This document shows positions 18,180-26,718 of a stretch of DNA of 48,913 nt, piece by piece (within the stretch, counting starts at the first letter, position 1; every line of letters begins with the position of its first letter). The position numbers and the translations under genes were made by a program. Origin of the DNA: an uncultured Clostridia bacterium (GTDB taxonomy: Bacteria > Bacillota > Clostridia > Christensenellales > Borkfalkiaceae). Under the pieces are notes generated by a model. The model did no database searches. It saw nothing but the letters and a program-made list of their open reading frames with translations, and was not told where the DNA came from. The stretch is taken from positions 1-48,913 of the forward strand of contig CAJFGA010000012.1 in assembly GCA_904374385.1 (NCBI GenBank), in the 5' to 3' direction.

Positions 18180-18207
18180 ATTTTTGCTCCGTCCTTTGCT
18201 TTCTCTT

Positions 18208-19815
18208 TTATTTTTTTCCTTCACGCCGCTTTACCGCAGCCCTTACAAATTCACGGAAAAGCGGATGCGCCGCATTGGGGCGCGATTTAAATTCCGGATG
18301 GAACTGCACGCCGACATAAAAGTCCTCTTCTGGTATCTCGACCGCCTCAACCAAGGTCTCGCCGGGCGATGTGCCCGAAATTTTCATTCCGGCTCTTTCG
18401 AATGCGTCGCGGTAATCGTTGTTGAATTCAAAGCGATGGCGGTGCCGTTCCGAAATGAGCGGCTGCCCGTATGCCCCCGCAAGCCGGCTCCCTTCCGCGA
18501 TCTTGCACGGATATGCGCCGAGGCGCATGGTACCACCCATCTTGACGCCCAACTGATCGGGCATGATATCGATGACGGAATGCTCCCCGTCCGGATCGAA
18601 CTCAGAGGAATTTGCGTCTGCCAATCCGAGCACATCGCGCGCAAATTCGATGACGGCAACCTGCATGCCGAGACATATGCCGAGATACGGCACATGGTTT
18701 TCCCGCGCAAATCTCGCCGCGACGATCTTGCCCTCGATCCCCCTGCCGCCGAAGCCGCCGGGAACGAGGATGCCGTCCGCACCGCCCAACAGCGAAGCCG
18801 CGTTTTCGGGCGTTATATTTTCGGTATCCACCCAATCGATCTCTATCTTCGCCGCATTTTCGAACCCCGCGTGCGTGAGCGACTCCGCGACGGAGAGATA
18901 TGCGTCGTGCAGGCGCACATATTTGCCGCAGAGCGCGATCTTTACCGTCTTGCTGCGGCTGTGCGCGCGTTCAAGCATTTCATTCCATTCGGAAAGGTCG
19001 ATCTGACGGGGCTGCAGGCCGAGAATACGGCATACGATCGAGGAAAAATTTGCCCTTTCCAGCATCACGGGCGCTTCGTATAAGTTGGGCAGGGTCAAAT
19101 TTTCGATGACGCAGTCCGCGCCCACATTGCAGAACATGGCGATCTTCCTTTTGATATCGTCGGGAAGAGGCGCATCCACGCGGGCGACGATGATATCGGG
19201 CGCAATACCCATCCCCTGCAATTCCTTGACCGAATGCTGGGTAGGCTTGGATTTGAATTCGCAGGAACCCGTAATATACGGAACGAGAGTGACGTGGATA
19301 AAACAGCAGTTTCCCCGCCCCACTTCCATGCTGACTTGGCGGATCGCTTCGATAAACGGTTGGCTTTCAATATCGCCGATGGTGCCGCCGATCTCAGTGA
19401 TGACCACATCCGCTTCGCTGTGCTTGCCGACATTGTAGATAAAGGACTTGATCTCTCCCGTAATATGCGGGATGACCTGCACTGTCTGCCCGAGATATTC
19501 CCCGTTGCGCTCCTTATTCAAAACATTCCAATAAACTTTGCCCGTCGTCAAATTGGAAAATTTATTCAAGTTTTCGTCGATAAAGCGTTCATAGTGCCCG
19601 AGGTCGAGATCGGTTTCCGCCCCGTCATCGGTCACAAACACTTCGCCGTGCTGATACGGGCTCATCGTTCCGGGATCGATGTTGATATAGGGATCGAGTT
19701 TCTGCGAGGCGACCTTATACCCGCGCGATTTCAAAAGTCTTCCGAGGCTCGCCGCCGTGATCCCCTTGCCTAACCCTGAAACGACGCCGCCCGTCACGAA
19801 TATGTACTTCGTCAT
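18208..19815 (-). CDS. pyrG: CTP synthase
   Basis: The 535-residue enzyme aminates UTP to CTP with glutamine and ATP. The synthase domain starts [17 protein letters not shown], and the C-terminal class I glutaminase has the nucleophile elbow YLGICLGMQ and the His-x-Glu pair in GVQFHPEF. The start at 19815 overlaps the dapF stop as ATGA, so translation is coupled, with GAGGTGG upstream. A longer upstream frame is only the reading of dapF in another frame. Placement between two diaminopimelate genes is unusual for its function but clear from spacing. Confidence 0.97.
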   Translation of the reverse strand: MTKYIFVTGGVVSGLGKGITAASLGRLLKSRGYKVASQKLDPYINIDPGTMSPYQHGEVFVTDDGAETDLDLGHYERFIDENLNKFSNLTTGKVYWNVLNKERNGEYLGQTVQVIPHITGEIKSFIYNVGKHSEADVVITEIGGTIGDIESQPFIEAIRQVSMEVGRGNCCFIHVTLVPYITGSCEFKSKPTQHSVKELQGMGIAPDIIVARVDAPLPDDIKRKIAMFCNVGADCVIENLTLPNLYEAPVMLERANFSSIVCRILGLQPRQIDLSEWNEMLERAHSRSKTVKIALCGKYVRLHDAYLSVAESLTHAGFENAAKIEIDWVDTENITPENAASLLGGADGILVPGGFGGRGIEGKIVAARFARENHVPYLGICLGMQVAVIEFARDVLGLADANSSEFDPDGEHSVIDIMPDQLGVKMGGTMRLGAYPCKIAEGSRLAGAYGQPLISERHRHRFEFNNDYRDAFERAGMKISGTSPGETLVEAVEIPEEDFYVGVQFHPEFKSRPNAAHPLFREFVRAAVKRREGKK

Positions 19816-20645
19816 AACACCACCTCTCCCGTAAAGACTTCTTCGGCAGGGCCGGTCATGTATACCGTATCGCCGACGTTGATCGTCAGAGCACCGCCGC
19901 GCAAAACGATCTCGATATCCTCTCCCGCGCCGCACAGTCCAAGGGCGACCGCTGCGGCCGCCGTCGCGCAGGCGCCCGTGCCGCACGCCATCGTTTCGCC
20001 GCTGCCGCGTTCCCATACGCGCATTTTCAGCCGATTTTTGCCGATGACCTTGACAAACTCCGTATTGATCCGTTCGGGGAAGACGGGCGCATTTTCAAAC
20101 AGCGGGCCGATCTTTTCCAACTCTATGACGTCGGGATCTTCAAATACGACGCAATGCGGATTGCCCATCGATACGCAGGTGATCTTATGCTTGCCGCCCG
20201 CGATCTCCGCTTCGCGCCCCACTATACAATCGCCGTCCAACAGTACGGGAATACTTTTCGGATCAAATTCCGCCCTGCCCATATCTACGCGGACAGCCGC
20301 CGCTTTGCCGCCCTGCGTATACAGGCGCAGCTTTTTGATCCCCGAAAGAGTTTCGATCGCCATTTCTTCCCGCGGCACGATGCCGCGGTCGTAGAGGTAC
20401 TTGCCCACGCAGCGGATCGCATTGCCGCACATCCTGCCCTCGCTGCCATCCGCATTGAACATGCGCATTTTGGCGTCGGCCGCCCCGCTCCGGCAGATCA
20501 TGACGATGCCGTCTCCGCCGATCCCCTTGTGCCTGTCCGACAGGCGGATCGCCGCTGCCGCGGGATCAGGCAGTTCACCGTCCAGGCAATCGAAATAAAT
20601 GTAATCGTTGCCAGCGCCGTGCATCTTGACAAATTTTTTCAACAT
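19812..20645 (-). CDS. dapF: Diaminopimelate epimerase
   Basis: The 277-residue enzyme interconverts LL- and meso-diaminopimelate, the precursor of lysine and peptidoglycan cross-links. Both catalytic cysteines are in their motifs, [14 protein letters not shown] and [12 protein letters not shown], and the N-terminus reads [21 protein letters not shown] is 5 nt before the start. It heads the dapF-pyrG-dapL operon after the purA terminator. The direct supplier gene, dapL, is two genes downstream. Confidence 0.97.
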   Translation of the reverse strand: MLKKFVKMHGAGNDYIYFDCLDGELPDPAAAAIRLSDRHKGIGGDGIVMICRSGAADAKMRMFNADGSEGRMCGNAIRCVGKYLYDRGIVPREEMAIETLSGIKKLRLYTQGGKAAAVRVDMGRAEFDPKSIPVLLDGDCIVGREAEIAGGKHKITCVSMGNPHCVVFEDPDVIELEKIGPLFENAPVFPERINTEFVKVIGKNRLKMRVWERGSGETMACGTGACATAAAAVALGLCGAGEDIEIVLRGGALTINVGDTVYMTGPAEEVFTGEVVL

Positions 20646-20672
20646 AAAAGCCTCCTCATAGTCCGCGATCCC

Positions 20673-20710
20673 TTAAAAAGGTGACAGCGGCGCACAAAAA
20701 CGCCGCTGTC
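20673..20710 (-). terminator. Terminator of purA
   Basis: GACAGCGGCG and CGCCGCTGTC (20683-20692, 20701-20710) form a perfect 10-bp stem with an 8-nt loop, followed on the minus strand by ACCTTTTTA. Confidence 0.85.
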
Positions 20711-20769
20711 TGAAAAACACTGTCAAAAAACAATATTCTGTTCCGATCCTTCGCGCACGGCGCCGCCCG

Positions 20770-22041
20770 TCAAAGTTCGACGTATGCGTCGCGTTCCGCG
20801 CCGACGGAGACATACCTCACTTTGCACTCGCACTTCTCTTCGATAAAGCGGATGTAATCGAGCGCTTCCTTAGGCAGGTCTTCCTTTTTGCGGCATTTTG
20901 AAATATCTTGATTCCACCCCTTGACCGTCTTGAAAACAGGTTTACACTCGTCCAAAACGTCGGTGAAAGGAAATTCAGTCAGTTCTTCCCCGTTCAGTTC
21001 ATAGGCTACACACACTTCGATCTCGTCGTGCCCGGACAGGATGTCGAGCTTGGTCAGCGCGATCTCGTCCGCCCCTTGGCAGCGGATGCCGTACTTCGAG
21101 GCGACTACATCGAACGGCCCAACGCGTCTCGGGCGACCCGTCGCCGCGCCGTATTCTCCCCCGGCGGCCCTGAGTTTTTCCGCTTTTTCGCCAAAGTACT
21201 CCGCCGTAAACGGGCCCTCGCCCACGCAGGAGGAATACGCCTTCATGATACCGATCGTCTTATCCAATTTTAAATTGGGCACCCCCGCTCCGATCGGCCC
21301 GTATGCCGCAATATTGTTGGAGGAAGAGGTGTACGGATAGATGCCGTAATCGATATCGCGGAGCGCGCCGAGCTGCGCCTCCAGCATGATCTTTTTCCCC
21401 TCTCTGTGCGCATTGTTGAGATACAGCCCGGTATCACAGATATAATCTTTGAGCGGGGCGCCGTATTCTTCGAAGTAGGCGAACATATCTTCCGCTTTCA
21501 CGGGCGCCGCGCCGTATGCATTGACAATGGTCAGGTTTTTCCATTCGACGATATCCGGAAGCCGCTTTTCGAGCAGGGAGATATTCTTCAATTCCCCCAT
21601 GCGGAACGCCTTTTTGAGATATTTATCCGCATAGACGGGCGCAATGCCGCGCTTGGTCGAACCGAACTTTTTGTCGGCAAGCCGCTCCTCTTCCAGGCAG
21701 TCCTGCTGCACGTTGTACGGCATCGTGATGACTGCGCGGTCGGATATTTTCAAATTTTCGGGCGAAATTTTGATACCCGCTTCGCGCAGGCGCGCTATCT
21801 CTCCCGCGAGGTGCTTGATGTCGATGACCATCCCCGGTCCCATGACGCAAACGACCCCCTCGCGGAGGATCCCCGAAGGAAGAAGATTGAGTATAAACTT
21901 GCCGCGCTCGTTGATGACGGTATGCCCGGCATTATTCCCCCCTTGATAGCGGCACACGATGTCATAATCTTTAGATAAAAGATCAACCATCCTGCCCTTT
22001 CCTTCGTCACCCCAATTGATGCCGACGATAGCTGTTAACAT
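20770..22041 (-). CDS. purA: Adenylosuccinate synthetase
   Basis: The 423-residue enzyme joins IMP and aspartate using GTP, the first committed step to AMP. The N-terminal GINWGDEGKGRMVDLL (normally GxQWGDEGKGK), the catalytic region YQGGNNAGHTV and TTGRPRRVG-like block (GAATGRPRRVGPFD) are present. GINWGDEGKG carries Asn where Gln is usual. The start at 22041 has GAGAGGG upstream. It is flanked by its own promoter and terminator and is apparently monocistronic. Confidence 0.96.
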   Translation of the reverse strand: MLTAIVGINWGDEGKGRMVDLLSKDYDIVCRYQGGNNAGHTVINERGKFILNLLPSGILREGVVCVMGPGMVIDIKHLAGEIARLREAGIKISPENLKISDRAVITMPYNVQQDCLEEERLADKKFGSTKRGIAPVYADKYLKKAFRMGELKNISLLEKRLPDIVEWKNLTIVNAYGAAPVKAEDMFAYFEEYGAPLKDYICDTGLYLNNAHREGKKIMLEAQLGALRDIDYGIYPYTSSSNNIAAYGPIGAGVPNLKLDKTIGIMKAYSSCVGEGPFTAEYFGEKAEKLRAAGGEYGAATGRPRRVGPFDVVASKYGIRCQGADEIALTKLDILSGHDEIEVCVAYELNGEELTEFPFTDVLDECKPVFKTVKGWNQDISKCRKKEDLPKEALDYIRFIEEKCECKVRYVSVGAERDAYVEL

Positions 22042-22114
22042 GATACGCCCTCTCTTGCTAAAAGAAATTTTTCGGATCGGAGCGGACACAGCCGCCCGTC
22101 ACAATCACAGAACT

Positions 22115-22143
22115 ATTATACCTTATTTTTTGCTCCATGCAAA
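22115..22143 (-). promoter_or_regulatory. Promoter of purA
   Basis: TTTGCA (22138-22143) and a perfect TATAAT (22115-22120) are 17 nt apart. The leader would be about 65 nt and shows no recognisable riboswitch. Confidence 0.6.
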
Positions 22144-22356
22144 GCAAAAAAACGCAAAAACAAAAATTTTGCCGCAAATTTGTGCAAAAGCATGGCGCTG
22201 CGCGAGAGAAGTACGCAAAATATTTTTATACATTATACCGCGCCCGCCCCTTGCGGGTCAAGCGCGGATACAAAAACAAACTTTTCACAATTTTGAATAT
22301 CTGCTATAAGCAAAGATTAAGGCCGAAAGCGCGCCGTTTTTCGCGCTTTGATATTC

Positions 22357-22466
22357 CCTTCGCCCCTCCAAGGAGGAGGGCCGCTTCGATGGATGAGGCT
22401 AAACTTATCCTCTCTCCCCTCATCAGTCACCCTCGGCGGCAGACCAAGGAGGAACCTGCTTTTCTG
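22357..22466. repeat. Hairpin-rich dispersed repeat, copy B
   Basis: This is a diverged relative of the unit at 568-701. It shares, in order, GGATGAGG, TAAA, CCCCTCATC, CACCCTC, CGGCG and CAG, but has lost perfect pairing in the arms. Confidence 0.5.
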
Positions 22467-22489
22467 CGCATAGGCTAAGCCTCTTTCAA

Positions 22490-22519
22490 CCCCCGCGGCG
22501 GCCGCGGGGGGGGGGGGGG
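22490..22519. repeat. GC palindrome with 14-G homopolymer
   Basis: CCCCC, a GCGGCGGCCGC core and GGGGG form a near-palindrome that extends into 14 consecutive G (22506-22519). The tract is intergenic, just beyond the terminator of the esterase gene. Confidence 0.8.
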
Positions 22520-22523
22520 CGGA

Positions 22524-22563
22524 CACAAAAACCGCTCCGCCGCAATTATGCGGCGGAGCGGCA
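22524..22563 (-). terminator. Terminator of the esterase gene
   Basis: The 12-bp stem CCGCTCCGCCGC/GCGGCGGAGCGG with a 6-nt loop is followed on the minus strand by TTTTTGTG. Confidence 0.88.
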
Positions 22564-22577
22564 AAATGAACAAAAAA

Positions 22578-23423
22578 TCAGTAACGCGCAAATCCGAGTG
22601 CGGCAAGGAAATTTTGGCTCAACTTCAGCCAGGGGCGGGAATACGGCAGCGCGGGATCGAGCGGGCGGGTATGATCCGTCTCTTCATTGCAGACAGTCAA
22701 ACCGTGCCAGCCGCCGCGGAAAAGGTGCATCTCTGCGGGAACGCCCGCCGCGACAAACGCCTGATACAGGCGAATCGAACCTTCGACGGGAACGGCATTG
22801 TCCAAAGTGTTTGCCCAAATAAAGGCGGGCTTACAGGAAGGACGCACTTTCTTCTCGAGGGAATAGTCGTTCGGGAGCACCTTGGTGCCGCAGAAGTTTT
22901 GGAACGAACCGCTGTGGCCGACCTTCGGATCGGAGGAAATGACCGCATAGGAATAAATGGAAGCGTCGGGACGGACGAGTTCGCATTCCTCTCCGAAAAG
23001 GTATTTGACGGCGGGGTCGTCCCACAAAATGCTGATGCAGCCGAGCAGATGACCGCCCGCGGAAAAGCCGATCGCGGCAATTTTATCGGGCAGAATATCG
23101 AAGGCTTCCGCATTTTTACGGATATACATCATCGCCATCGCCGCTTCCTGCAACTGTACGGGATACGAACAGCGGGGCGCCACGTCATATTTGAGGACAA
23201 AGCAATCGAATCCCGCTGCGAAATATTCGACAGCAACGGGATCCCCCTCCCGCTCGGATACAAAACTATAGCCGCCGCCGGGCAGGATGAGCATGCCGGG
23301 ATGGCGTGTCTTTCCGCTGATCTCCGGATACTGGCTGTGGCGGTAGCAGGTGAGCGTGCCCTCAATGGCATCGTTCCGCGCCACATGGAAATAGTCGAAC
23401 AGATCGATCTTTTCAATGATCAT
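22578..23423 (-). CDS. Alpha/beta hydrolase (acetyl esterase / xylan esterase-like)
   Basis: The 281-residue protein has the oxyanion-loop block ILPGGGYSFVSEREGDPVA, the nucleophile elbow GFSAGGH, a probable acid in NTLDNAVPV and the catalytic histidine in GGWHGL, giving a complete Ser-Asp-His triad. It has no signal peptide, so it acts in the cytoplasm, probably on acetylated or otherwise esterified sugars. AGGAG lies upstream within the end of the preceding aldo/keto reductase gene, 14 nt away. The pair looks like a small carbohydrate-detoxification or utilisation operon, but the substrate is unknown. Confidence 0.87.
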   Translation of the reverse strand: MIIEKIDLFDYFHVARNDAIEGTLTCYRHSQYPEISGKTRHPGMLILPGGGYSFVSEREGDPVAVEYFAAGFDCFVLKYDVAPRCSYPVQLQEAAMAMMYIRKNAEAFDILPDKIAAIGFSAGGHLLGCISILWDDPAVKYLFGEECELVRPDASIYSYAVISSDPKVGHSGSFQNFCGTKVLPNDYSLEKKVRPSCKPAFIWANTLDNAVPVEGSIRLYQAFVAAGVPAEMHLFRGGWHGLTVCNEETDHTRPLDPALPYSRPWLKLSQNFLAALGFARY

Positions 23424-23437
23424 AACAAAACTCCTTT

Positions 23438-24463
23438 TCAGCTTTGGCTGATTGTATCGATTTTCGCAAGTTCCTCTTCCGTGAACTGCGTATTGACCGT
23501 AAGGTTGTCCTCGATCTGCTCCCTGCGGGAAGCGCCGAGAATAACAGAGCAGACCTCCTGCCTGCGAAGCACCCAGGAAATCGCCATCTGCGCGAGCGTC
23601 TGCCCGCGCGAAGCCGCAAGGTCGTTCAAGGCGGCGATTTTGGAGAGCGCCCCTTCCGTAAGGACGGAGGGTTTTAAAGAAACGCTTTTTTGCATGCGGC
23701 TGTCTTCGGGAATGCCCTTTAGATACTTGTCCGTCAAAAGCCCCTGCGCGAGCGGACTGTACACGGTGACCCCCACGCCGCTTTGGCGGGAAAGCTCAAA
23801 GGTCCCGTCCGCTTCGGCGCCGCGATCGAAAAGGGAGTACTGCACTTGATTGAGAACGACGGGCACTTTATTTTGCTGTAAAAGCACGATCATCTCTTTT
23901 GCGCGCTCTCCGTAATTGGAAATGCCTATGTACAGCGCTTTGCCGCTCTCTACGATGCGGCGAAATGCGTCGCACGTCTCCTCGAGCGGCGTTTTCGGAT
24001 CGGGGCGATGGTGGTAATATACATCCACATATTCCACGCCGAGGTTTTCCAAGGAACGGTCGAGACTGGCGATCAGATACTTTTTATTGCCGCCGTCTCC
24101 ATACGGGCCGCGCCATGCGGGGAAGCCCGCCTTTGTAGTGATGACCATCTCGTCGCGATAGCGGCGCAGATCGTTTTTGAGGATATTGCCGAAGTTGCAC
24201 TCCGCCGCGCCCGCTGTCGGGCCGTAGTTGTTTGCCAGATCGTACACGGTAATGCCGCTGTCAAAGGCGGCAAAGACCATGTCCCGCATATTTTCATACA
24301 TATCGGTCGAGCCGAAGTTGTGCCAAAAGCCGAGGGAAAACGCAGACATCGCCAGCCCGCTGTTCCCCGCGCGGCGATATTCCATGCCCTTTCTATACCG
24401 ATCTTCCGCGACGGTATGTTCGCGATTGCGTTTGAGAAGCTCTTTCAGGCGCTCTGCATCCAT
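23438..24463 (-). CDS. Aldo/keto reductase (YghZ/MgrA type)
   Basis: The 341-residue NADPH-dependent oxidoreductase has the catalytic tetrad in order: Asp in VYDLANNYG, Tyr in the same block, Lys in ITTKAGF and His in DVYYHHR. The C-terminal cofactor block ILGASRREQIEDNL is standard. The closest family type by the FWHNFG region is the YghZ group, which reduces L-glyceraldehyde 3-phosphate and methylglyoxal; the substrate here is inferred. AAGGAG lies 11 nt upstream and a good promoter about 35 nt upstream. It is transcribed with the esterase gene. Confidence 0.92.
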   Translation of the reverse strand: MDAERLKELLKRNREHTVAEDRYRKGMEYRRAGNSGLAMSAFSLGFWHNFGSTDMYENMRDMVFAAFDSGITVYDLANNYGPTAGAAECNFGNILKNDLRRYRDEMVITTKAGFPAWRGPYGDGGNKKYLIASLDRSLENLGVEYVDVYYHHRPDPKTPLEETCDAFRRIVESGKALYIGISNYGERAKEMIVLLQQNKVPVVLNQVQYSLFDRGAEADGTFELSRQSGVGVTVYSPLAQGLLTDKYLKGIPEDSRMQKSVSLKPSVLTEGALSKIAALNDLAASRGQTLAQMAISWVLRRQEVCSVILGASRREQIEDNLTVNTQFTEEELAKIDTISQS

Positions 24464-24495
24464 GGGTCGATTTTTCTCCTTAGAAAATCATATAG

Positions 24496-24524
24496 ATTGT
24501 AGAACAAAACGGAGAAAAAGTCAA
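24496..24524 (-). promoter_or_regulatory. Promoter of the aldo/keto reductase-esterase operon
   Basis: TTGACT (24519-24524) and TACAAT (24496-24501) are 17 nt apart on the minus strand. Confidence 0.65.
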
Positions 24525-24578
24525 CCGCCGCGCGCATATAATTTTTCGTGCAGAAAAAATTTTTTACAGATATGGTTA

Positions 24579-24911
24579 TCACTCGTATTCCTCGTAACTG
24601 CGGCGGCCTCCCTCCTGCTGAGCGAATGGTTCTTCGCAATAAGAAGCGCGCTTTTTGCCACAGTGCGGATCCGGTTTTTGCGACGTGCGCAGGTCGACCA
24701 AAACGACGTCCGTACCGATCTTGACTATGTTTTTGAGTGGGATAAACAGGTCGTTGTTTTTGAAGATGCGAAAACGCTTGCCCGGCACGACGATGCCGAA
24801 CACATGCGCTTCCGGAAAGGAAAAGACGACGTCGCAAGTTCTTCCCAAATTTTTGCCGTCCGTCACGTTGACGACAAATTTGCTGCGCAGTTCCGTAAAG
24901 GATGTTTCCAT
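24579..24911 (-). CDS. YlmC/YmxH-family PRC-barrel protein
   Basis: The 110-residue protein starts with FTELRSKFVVNVTDGKNLGRTCDVVF and has the small beta-barrel of the YlmC/YmxH family, conserved in spore-forming Bacillota and often annotated as sporulation protein. The function is unknown. Residues 1-80 fit the family; a polar tail of about 28 residues with two cysteines (HCGKKRASYC) is extra. The start at 24911 has GGAGG 8 nt upstream. It is single, between the aldo/keto reductase operon and the divergent XRE regulator. Confidence 0.85.
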   Translation of the reverse strand: METSFTELRSKFVVNVTDGKNLGRTCDVVFSFPEAHVFGIVVPGKRFRIFKNNDLFIPLKNIVKIGTDVVLVDLRTSQKPDPHCGKKRASYCEEPFAQQEGGRRSYEEYE

Positions 24912-24955
24912 AAGATACGCCTCCGATCGCGGGTTTTGCACAAAGGCATATATCC

Positions 24956-24985
24956 ATTATATGCAGCGGCGGCAAAAAAGGTGAA
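24956..24985 (-). promoter_or_regulatory. Possible promoter of the YlmC-like gene
   Basis: A TATAAT box (24956-24961) lies about 25 nt before the ribosome site, with a weak TTCACC 18 nt upstream of it. Confidence 0.4.
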
Positions 24986-25054
24986 TAATGCGGGCACTTC
25001 CCGCCATATCGGAGAAATTCCAAGAAACTCGGAGCGATTTTGCCCTCTTCTGCG

Positions 25055-25083
25055 TTGAACTTTGCTCTGAGATATGGTAAAAT
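25055..25083 (+). promoter_or_regulatory. Promoter of the XRE membrane regulator
   Basis: TTGAAC (25055-25060) and TAAAAT (25078-25083) are 17 nt apart; AAGGAG follows about 17 nt later. Confidence 0.75.
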
Positions 25084-25112
25084 GCAGACATCCGATCGGA
25101 AAGGAGCCAACT

Positions 25113-26573
25113 ATGTCAAAGACGGAAATCGGCGAATTTCTCGCCGCACTCAGAAAATCAAAGGGATATACCCAGCAGGAAGCCGCGGAACTTTTAGGCG
25201 TTTCCAACAAAACGGTGAGCAGCTGGGAAACGGGCGCTTCCTGCCCGGATATTTCGATGCTGCCCGCCCTCGCCGAATTGTACGGCGTGACCTGCGACGA
25301 GATCGTGCGCGGGAAACGCATTACCGCCGCTGAAGACGATAAAACGGCGCTCGTCAAGCGGGAAAAAGCGATGGCGCGCCTGCTGGAAAAGCAAAGGACG
25401 AACCTGACGACGGTATGTTGGATCTGCGGGGCGCTCACCGCGCTGGGCATCATTTTGCCCCTCGTACTCGCCTTTGCCGCGCTCGAAAGCCTGCTCGGAT
25501 TCTTTATCGGACTGATCTTCCTCGCCGCTTCCGTCGTGACGGGCGCGGTCGTGATCAGGCGCATCCGCTTTGCCCTCGGAGACGAACGGGAGAGCGCGCA
25601 GGTAGCGAAGCTCTCGGGCGCACTCGATAAAGCGATGTTCCTGATCGCATGCGCCAACATTGCCGCGCTCGGATTTATCTGCCCGCATATCACTGCGCCC
25701 GTACACACGGGACTCGTGCTTGACGGAGAAACGATCGTCATGGAATTTGCCTGCGCGTTTATCGGTTTGCTCGCTTCCGTTCTCATCGGATACCCGATCT
25801 ACTTAAAACAGCGGGGCAGGCGATTGCAGCATACAACCGCGGCAGGATCGCCCGATGAGGGAGCGGCGCGCAGGCGCGATCTGGATGCAAACATTCTCGC
25901 GCGGTGGCAGTTCAAGCACGTCATGCTGATGATCCTGCTGCCCTTTGCCCTGCTCGTCGCAGCGGGCGGCGCCATCTTCGCAGTACAGCTGTCCGTGCAA
26001 TACCCGATGTTCTCCGATTTTTCCCTCGGGGCCGATTCCGACAGCCTGAAGGAGATGGTTGAAAGCGGCGGGCCGTTCGATGAGAGCGAATATACCCTCG
26101 TATCCGAAGAGATGCCCCAAGCTGAGGGTGAAACGGGGAAATATGCCGTCGTTTATCTGTTTACGGATTTTCCTGAAAATTGGAGAGACGATTACCGTAC
26201 CGAAGATACCGGCGACGGCACCCTTGTGACCGTCTACAAATACCGCACCGAAATACAAGACACGGGCGTAGAAATCCTCGAATTTTATGCGCTTTGCCCC
26301 TCTCTGCAGGGCGGCATCATCGAGATCGATGCGCAAATGTCAGAAGAACTTGACGGGGAAAAGATCGTATGGGTGCACCTGAGCTGCGCGCCGACCCTTG
26401 GCGATCAGCTTCTGGCGCGGCAGGCGGGCGATCTGCAAGACGCCCTCTCCTGGGCGATGTTCGGCGTCGCGCTGGCCGCATTGGCGGCGCTTGCCGTCTG
26501 CATCCCCGTCTATGTGAAAAAAGAGCGCGCCTTTCGTAAAGGTTTAGCCGAAAAACAGGGTGACGTGCAATAA
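25113..26573 (+). CDS. XRE-family transcriptional regulator with membrane domain
   Basis: The 486-residue protein couples an N-terminal XRE helix-turn-helix (residues about 5-60, with KGYTQQEAAELLGVSNKTV and SSWETG) to five or six hydrophobic segments (about 100-165, 180-235, 275-300 and a last helix near 455-475). An extracytoplasmic region of about 150 residues lies between the last two helices. This layout suggests a membrane-tethered DNA-binding sensor. The start at 25113 has AAGGAG 6 nt upstream. It is the only plus-strand gene between 890 and 40.4 kb and converges on the lipoprotein gene across a shared terminator, so it could act on that or on itself. The ligand is unknown. Confidence 0.87.
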   Translation: MSKTEIGEFLAALRKSKGYTQQEAAELLGVSNKTVSSWETGASCPDISMLPALAELYGVTCDEIVRGKRITAAEDDKTALVKREKAMARLLEKQRTNLTTVCWICGALTALGIILPLVLAFAALESLLGFFIGLIFLAASVVTGAVVIRRIRFALGDERESAQVAKLSGALDKAMFLIACANIAALGFICPHITAPVHTGLVLDGETIVMEFACAFIGLLASVLIGYPIYLKQRGRRLQHTTAAGSPDEGAARRRDLDANILARWQFKHVMLMILLPFALLVAAGGAIFAVQLSVQYPMFSDFSLGADSDSLKEMVESGGPFDESEYTLVSEEMPQAEGETGKYAVVYLFTDFPENWRDDYRTEDTGDGTLVTVYKYRTEIQDTGVEILEFYALCPSLQGGIIEIDAQMSEELDGEKIVWVHLSCAPTLGDQLLARQAGDLQDALSWAMFGVALAALAALAVCIPVYVKKERAFRKGLAEKQGDVQ

Positions 26574-26670
26574 AAATTTGTACATTTAGAATCAATTATA
26601 CTTCTTATGGGAAAACGATGCGGCAGCTTCTTGCCCTGATCCCGCGACGATCGATGCATTTTAGGTATAC

Positions 26671-26706
26671 AAAAAAGCGGAAGAGCGCTGGCTCTTCCGC
26701 TTTTTT
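26671..26706. terminator. Bidirectional terminator
   Basis: GCGGAAGAGC and GCTCTTCCGC form a stem flanked by A6 on one side and T6 on the other, so it can stop transcripts from both the plus-strand regulator and the minus-strand lipoprotein gene. Confidence 0.9.
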
Positions 26707-26718
26707 GATTTGATCCGT

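Larger units (their letters stand above)
22042..22577. other. Intergenic stretch without a gene
   Basis: About 535 bases hold the purA promoter (22115-22143), a second copy of the hairpin repeat (22357-22466), a GC palindrome with a 14-G tract (22490-22519) and the terminator of the esterase gene (22524-22563). No reading frame with a ribosome site was seen. Confidence 0.7.

Noticed and set aside
19816-20016. N-terminal extension of CTP synthase
   Set aside because: The extension is the dapF gene read in another frame; the coupled ATGA start at 19815 is the family start.
20711-20769. A TTGACA at 20721-20726 as dapF promoter
   Set aside because: No -10 box occurs at a suitable distance; the required position falls inside the terminator stem.
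22042-22115. Purine riboswitch before purA
   Set aside because: The leader is short, and no purine-riboswitch core or other known aptamer motif was recognised.
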